From NCBI GenBank assembly GCA_018824925.1, contig JAHJFH010000055.1:1-9179 (forward strand): 9,179 nucleotides of DNA, read 5' to 3'. Position numbers and translations under genes: made by a program. The DNA comes from Thermoplasmatota archaeon. Its GTDB lineage: Archaea > Thermoplasmatota > E2 > DHVEG-1. Below, one piece after another: positions 7,297-9,179 of this stretch (its first letter is position 1; the number at the start of each line of letters is the position of its first letter). The notes beneath the pieces were generated by a model that was not told the origin of the DNA, ran no database searches, and saw nothing but the letters and a program-made list of their open reading frames with translations.

Positions 7297-7584
7297 ATTT
7301 ATCTTATCCTATAAAAAAAGTTTTTATGCAACAAAAATATTAATAAATGGGGGGAGTTATATGATATTAATAGTTACACCTAATAACAATATCCTTATCT
7401 GATTAAAATAAAAAAAGAATCGAGAAGCATTTGGTACCCCCAACTACCACTAAGATATGCATGAGTTGACCGATCTCGTAACCATAACCACAAAAGCACA
7501 ATAACTGAACACACATCATCACCCCCCCATTTTCCATACAAACCATACAACACCCATTAGTGTCTTTCCATATCTGTGCGACGC

Positions 7585-7629
7585 ATATTTTCCCAAATCC
7601 GTGAGATACAGTTTCTCATATTCCTAAGA
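7585..7629 (-). repeat. Dispersed spacer repeat, copy C
   Basis: This copy shares an exact 17-mer with copy B (minus AAACTGTATCTCACGGA). It extends to a third subunit at 7568-7584, so plus-strand subunits CTGTGCGA, CCGTGAGA and CCTAAGA recur at 25 and 24 bp. It sits about 45 nt beyond the oligo-T tract of tfb on the minus strand. Confidence 0.65.
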
Positions 7630-7671
7630 TATGGTTTTTAAACAAAATGACACATAAACCACACACTACCC

Positions 7672-7700
7672 AAAAAAAAAGAAAAGGAAAAAAATGATAA
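7672..7700 (-). terminator. Oligo-T terminator of the tbp-tfb operon
   Basis: Just after the TGA of tfb the minus strand has T7, CC, T4, C, T9 in a row. This is a typical archaeal oligo-T termination region without a stem. Confidence 0.6.
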
Positions 7701-7702
7701 AA

Positions 7703-8356
7703 TCACAGGATAACATCAATATCCAGTTTCTCAGCCAACTCTTTATACCGGTTTCGAATGGTAACCTCTGTGACTCCCGCCACATCTGCTACCTCACGTT
7801 GTGTTCTCCGTTCACCACACAGGACAGACGCAATATAGAGAGCCGCAGCTGCTATACCTGTTGGGCCACGTCCACTGGTGAGTTCATTATTTGCCGCGTC
7901 TTGAATTATATCTATAGTCTTTGTTTGAACATCTCCACTGAGTTTTAATTCACTACAAAATCGAGAAATATAATCCAAAGGTGTCGTAGGCATCAGTTTT
8001 AATCCAAGTTTCCGGGCAATGAAACGATAGTTTCTCCCAATCTCCTTCCGGGACATATTTGCCAAGCTACTTATTTCATCAAGTGTCCGTGGGACATGAC
8101 ACTGCCGACATGCAGCATACAAAGCCGCAGCAGTAACACCCTCAATGCTTCTCCCTCGAATAAGATTCTTTACTACTGCTTTACGATAAATCATAGCAGC
8201 AGTCTCCCTAACAGTTCTTGGAAGTCCCATACCTGAAGCCAGTCTATCAAGCCCTGACAACGCAGTTGCGAGGTTTCTTTCTGTCGCATCACTGATACGT
8301 ATTCGGCGTTGCCATTTTCTCAGACGATAGAGCTGTGCTCTATTTCTCGTTGGAAT
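7703..8356 (-). CDS. tfb: Transcription factor B, C-terminal core (part after in-frame stop)
   Basis: This is the second half of TFB, in the same frame as the first half and separated from it by one TAA. The residues right after the TAA (IPTRNRAQLYRLRKWQRRIRISDATERNL) are normal TFB sequence, so nothing is missing. Two cyclin-like repeats follow, with ALYAACRQCHVPRTLDEIS in the first and AAALYIASVLCGERRTQREVADVAGVTEVTIRNRYKEL in the second, ending in the usual helix-turn-helix that reads the BRE. With the first half it would make about 317 residues, the normal TFB length. No ATG or GTG lies near the break; the first TTG (8260) has no SD and lies inside the first cyclin fold, so independent translation of this half is unlikely. 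It binds TBP-DNA and recruits RNA polymerase. Confidence 0.85.
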   Translation of the reverse strand: MPTRNRAQLYRLRKWQRRIRISDATERNLATALSGLDRLASGMGLPRTVRETAAMIYRKAVVKNLIRGRSIEGVTAAALYAACRQCHVPRTLDEISSLANMSRKEIGRNYRFIARKLGLKLMPTTPLDYISRFCSELKLSGDVQTKTIDIIQDAANNELTSGRGPTGIAAAALYIASVLCGERRTQREVADVAGVTEVTIRNRYKELAEKLDIDVIL

Positions 8357-8359
8357 TTA
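8357..8359 (-). other. tfb: In-frame TAA interrupting tfb
   Basis: The minus-strand codons read GAT TCG TAT GGC ATA TAA ATT CCA ACG AGA, giving DSYGI-stop-IPTR. In TFB proteins a basic residue is usual here, so AAA to TAA is the simplest origin. The frame is intact on both sides. Confidence 0.85.
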
Positions 8360-8656
8360 TATGCCATACGAATCTCTGTTTTGCCAACCGATCACGGTAC
8401 TAAGGCCCTTATCATGCATAGTATACGTCATGGGTGCCCCCGTTCGAGCACGTTTCTCACGCTGTTCACTATCAAATGCACGCCATTCAGGCCCATGATC
8501 AATGAGTTCTTGATCGATAACAAGCCCACAGTTTTCACACACTAATTCAGCCCGTGAGTAATCCTTACTCAGACGCGTACTCCCACAATCAGGGCATTTA
8601 ACCGTTTCTTCAATTTTTTGTTTCTCTTTATTACTTGTCAACTCTATCAAACCCAA
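8357..8656 (-). CDS. tfb: Transcription factor B, N-terminal zinc ribbon and B-finger (ends at in-frame stop)
   Basis: 99 residues from TTG 8656 to the in-frame TAA. The zinc ribbon is CPDC (21-24) and CENC (40-43), which recruits RNA polymerase. The B-reader or B-finger and linker follow (GPEWRAFDSEQREKRARTGAPMT, KGLSTVIGW). There is no ATG before residue 75, so a TTG start is needed; 8656 is best, with TTG 8650 or 8641 as alternatives, and no strong SD is seen. The gene begins 12 nt after the tbp stop and in the same frame, so it is surely co-transcribed and probably translationally coupled with tbp. As read, the product would lack the DNA- and TBP-binding core; a truncated TFB could at most compete for polymerase. 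A nonsense mutation, sequencing error or readthrough are the options. Confidence 0.85.
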   Translation of the reverse strand: MGLIELTSNKEKQKIEETVKCPDCGSTRLSKDYSRAELVCENCGLVIDQELIDHGPEWRAFDSEQREKRARTGAPMTYTMHDKGLSTVIGWQNRDSYGI

Positions 8657-8668
8657 AAAACCCGAAAC

Positions 8669-9179
8669 CTAATGAAGAAGCCCCATAGTAGAAAGCGTCT
8701 TAAATAATTGCTCCACAGCTATCGAGACATCCTCCACGGTTCTTCCCCCTGTACACACAATTTTACCTGAACCGAACAGCAACATCACCACACGTGGCTC
8801 TTTAACTCTGTATACCAACCCCGGGAACTGCTCAGGCTCATATTCAACATTGTCCAACCCAAATGCAACCGCGACTTCATTAAGGTTCAGCTCACCACCT
8901 AAATCCGCGGTAGCTACCATATTTTGAATAACTATCTCCCGATTCGAATAGACATCAACAGCGAGCATCTTTAATTTCTCAGCTATCATATCCACAGTCT
9001 TACGAACATCATCAATAGTCTTCGCCCCAGTACAGTTCGCCTTACCACTCCTGAAAAGCAACGTAGCGGTTTTCGGAACATCCAACCGATACACTAACCC
9101 CGGGAACTGCTCAGGCTCATACTCAGCCCCTTCAAGTGCTTGCGCAATCATGTCTAAATCAAGTTTCTCAGCAAATAAC
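8669..9179 (-). CDS. tbp: TATA-binding protein, 5' end beyond window
   Basis: 170 residues are visible; the frame stays open to the right edge (LFAEKLDLDMIAQALEG), so about 15 N-terminal residues are missing, and the ATG at 9151 is internal. TBP is a saddle of two homologous halves, and both are seen: EYEPEQFPGLVYR-x-D/E-x-P appears twice, 93 codons apart, followed by LLFRSGKANCTGAKT in the first half and LLFGSGKIVCTGGRT in the second. It binds the TATA box and is then joined by TFB. The C-terminus (FKTLSTMGLLH) ends at the usual place without an acidic tail. The tfb gene follows 12 nt later, an arrangement that suggests balanced production of the two factors. Confidence 0.95.
   Translation of the reverse strand, partial: LFAEKLDLDMIAQALEGAEYEPEQFPGLVYRLDVPKTATLLFRSGKANCTGAKTIDDVRKTVDMIAEKLKMLAVDVYSNREIVIQNMVATADLGGELNLNEVAVAFGLDNVEYEPEQFPGLVYRVKEPRVVMLLFGSGKIVCTGGRTVEDVSIAVEQLFKTLSTMGLLH
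8817..8842 (-). repeat. tbp: 26 bp direct repeat inside tbp, second-half copy
   Basis: Bases 8817-8842 and 9096-9121 are identical over 26 bp, 279 bp (93 codons) apart. They encode YEPEQFPGL and flanking bases in each half of TBP. The peptide is conserved in archaeal TBPs, but identity at every synonymous site is more than the protein demands. Confidence 0.8.
9096..9121 (-). repeat. tbp: 26 bp direct repeat inside tbp, first-half copy
   Basis: This is the partner of 8817-8842, identical over 26 bp. The sequence around both copies diverges quickly, so the match is local. Confidence 0.8.

Larger units (their letters stand above)
7241..7702. other. Spacer of about 460 bp between tfb and the secreted protein gene
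   Basis: It contains, from the right, the tfb terminator, repeat copy C, a very C-rich and G-poor stretch (7501-7560 holds 23 C and 2 G by my count), a possible degenerate repeat copy at 7447-7475, an A7 tract (7413-7419) that would be an oligo-T on minus, and the promoter of the secreted protein gene. I see no convincing gene. Confidence 0.5.

Noticed and set aside
7361..7402. 13-codon plus-strand frame after a GGGGGGAG
   Set aside because: The SD-like G-run and ATG are well spaced, but the peptide has no features and no promoter or regulated gene follows on plus.
7568..7632. CRISPR interpretation of the 23-25 bp periodic units
   Set aside because: Units are imperfect, there are no conserved repeats separated by unique spacers, and no cas gene is in the window.
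8260..8262. TTG 8260 as the start of a stand-alone TFB core protein
   Set aside because: It lies within conserved TFB sequence, lacks an SD, and would delete the start of the first cyclin repeat.
8357..8671. Pyrrolysine or other stop recoding to make a TBP-TFB fusion
   Set aside because: The tfb stop is TAA, not TAG, and the tbp TAG is at the normal TBP end, so ordinary termination plus one nonsense mutation is simpler.

Overview
The window reads as a piece of an archaeal chromosome. It carries a TATA-binding protein (TBP) gene next to a transcription factor B (TFB) gene. Several genes have archaeal TATA boxes about 50-60 bp ahead of a Shine-Dalgarno (SD) site and start codon, and minus-strand genes end in oligo-T runs. 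With the DUF996 membrane protein, the PKD-type secreted proteins and low GC, I would guess an uncultured Thermoplasmatota lineage. That placement is inference, not shown by a marker here.

Layout from left to right. At <1-1394 (minus) is a large secreted beta-rich protein cut by the window edge. At 1655-2242 (minus) is a DUF996-type membrane protein. A roughly 490 bp spacer leads to 2731-4008 (plus), a secreted protein with a jelly-roll domain, a PKD domain and a third beta domain. At 4093-5001 (minus) is a class I SAM-dependent methyltransferase. It is divergent from 5112-6194 (plus), an FAD-dependent oxidoreductase of the geranylgeranyl-reductase type, and the two share a promoter spacer of about 110 bp. 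The oxidoreductase has no ATG, GTG or TTG where it should start, only ATA. At 6215-7240 (minus) is another secreted protein, whose last domain resembles the last domain of the 2731-4008 protein. A roughly 460 bp spacer follows. At the right, tbp (8669->9179) and tfb (8656-7703) form a minus-strand operon, and tfb is cut by one in-frame TAA.

The genes fall into three groups: cell-surface or secreted proteins (three), a probable lipid, quinone or isoprenoid modification pair (methyltransferase plus flavoprotein), and basal transcription (TBP/TFB).

The main unexplained structure is a family of related spacer elements with an alignable core of about 45 bp. Three clear copies (1557-1601, 2442-2486, 7585-7629) share one orientation, contain imperfect 23-25 bp subunits, and lie just past oligo-T tracts on the minus strand. 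The plus strand is also C-rich and G-poor in genes of both directions and in spacers, which suggests a replication or transcription strand bias. No tRNA, rRNA, insertion sequence or CRISPR array was seen.
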